DNA of 22,348 nucleotides, from positions 9,047 through 31,394 of the forward strand of contig MEMY01000027.1 of NCBI GenBank assembly GCA_001768965.1. The letters run 5' to 3'. Position 1 is the stretch's first letter; each line of letters opens with the position of its first letter. Below, piece by piece: positions 22,348-22,348 of the stretch. This DNA is from an archaeon RBG_16_50_20. GTDB lineage: Archaea; Thermoproteota; Bathyarchaeia; 40CM-2-53-6. The translations under genes and the position numbers were made by a program. The notes below the pieces were generated by a model, which saw nothing but the letters and a program-made list of their open reading frames with translations, searched no databases and was not told the origin of the DNA.

Positions 22348-22348
22348 G

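Overview
The window is archaeal. It opens with the 3' end of an archaeal-type ribosomal protein uL30 (L30p), followed by an F420:glutamate ligase-like gene. About seven starts are TTG, TATA-like boxes precede several genes at archaeal spacing, and many proteins are membrane-anchored. Base composition is moderate (roughly 50% GC). A Thermoproteota lineage of the Bathyarchaeia or Nitrososphaeria type fits best, but that placement is an inference.

Layout. 1-1070 (+): end of L30p and cofE. 1219-3474 (-): a small membrane protein and an M6-peptidase-like secreted protein that has lost its zinc site. 3604-4044 (+): a membrane-anchored winged-helix protein. 4204-10372 (+): a complete dipeptide/oligopeptide ABC transporter (binding protein, two permeases, two ATPases). 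A stem-loop plus T-run separates the binding protein from the rest, and the first permease appears to have a one-base problem at its true start. 10395-14460 (+): a tightly overlapping set of DUF4129-like membrane protein, small membrane protein, MoxR AAA+ ATPase, DUF58 protein and six-TM protein, starting only 22 bases after the transporter. 14491-16007 (+): a 51-residue single-TM protein and a secreted, membrane-anchored beta-propeller. 16111-19374 (-): a metzincin-type protease with a cytoplasmic zinc ribbon, and a LarA-family (DUF2088) protein lacking the cofactor lysine. 19512-21136 (+): orotate phosphoribosyltransferase and a DUF1028 protein. 21281-22347 (-): two tandem ABC-2 permeases, the upstream one cut by the window edge.

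How they may work together (inference). An active extracellular protease, a catalytically dead protease paralogue, a surface beta-propeller and a peptide importer suggest a cell that degrades extracellular protein and imports the peptides. The MoxR/DUF58/DUF4129 cluster is likely a chaperone-like system acting on membrane or surface complexes. Its position between the peptide importer and the propeller, together with two unrecognised membrane proteins and a previously uncalled small membrane protein, makes 10395-16007 the best candidate for an undescribed system. The remaining genes (cofE, pyrE, L30p, ABC-2 exporter) look like housekeeping functions. No tRNA, rRNA, CRISPR array or insertion sequence was seen.
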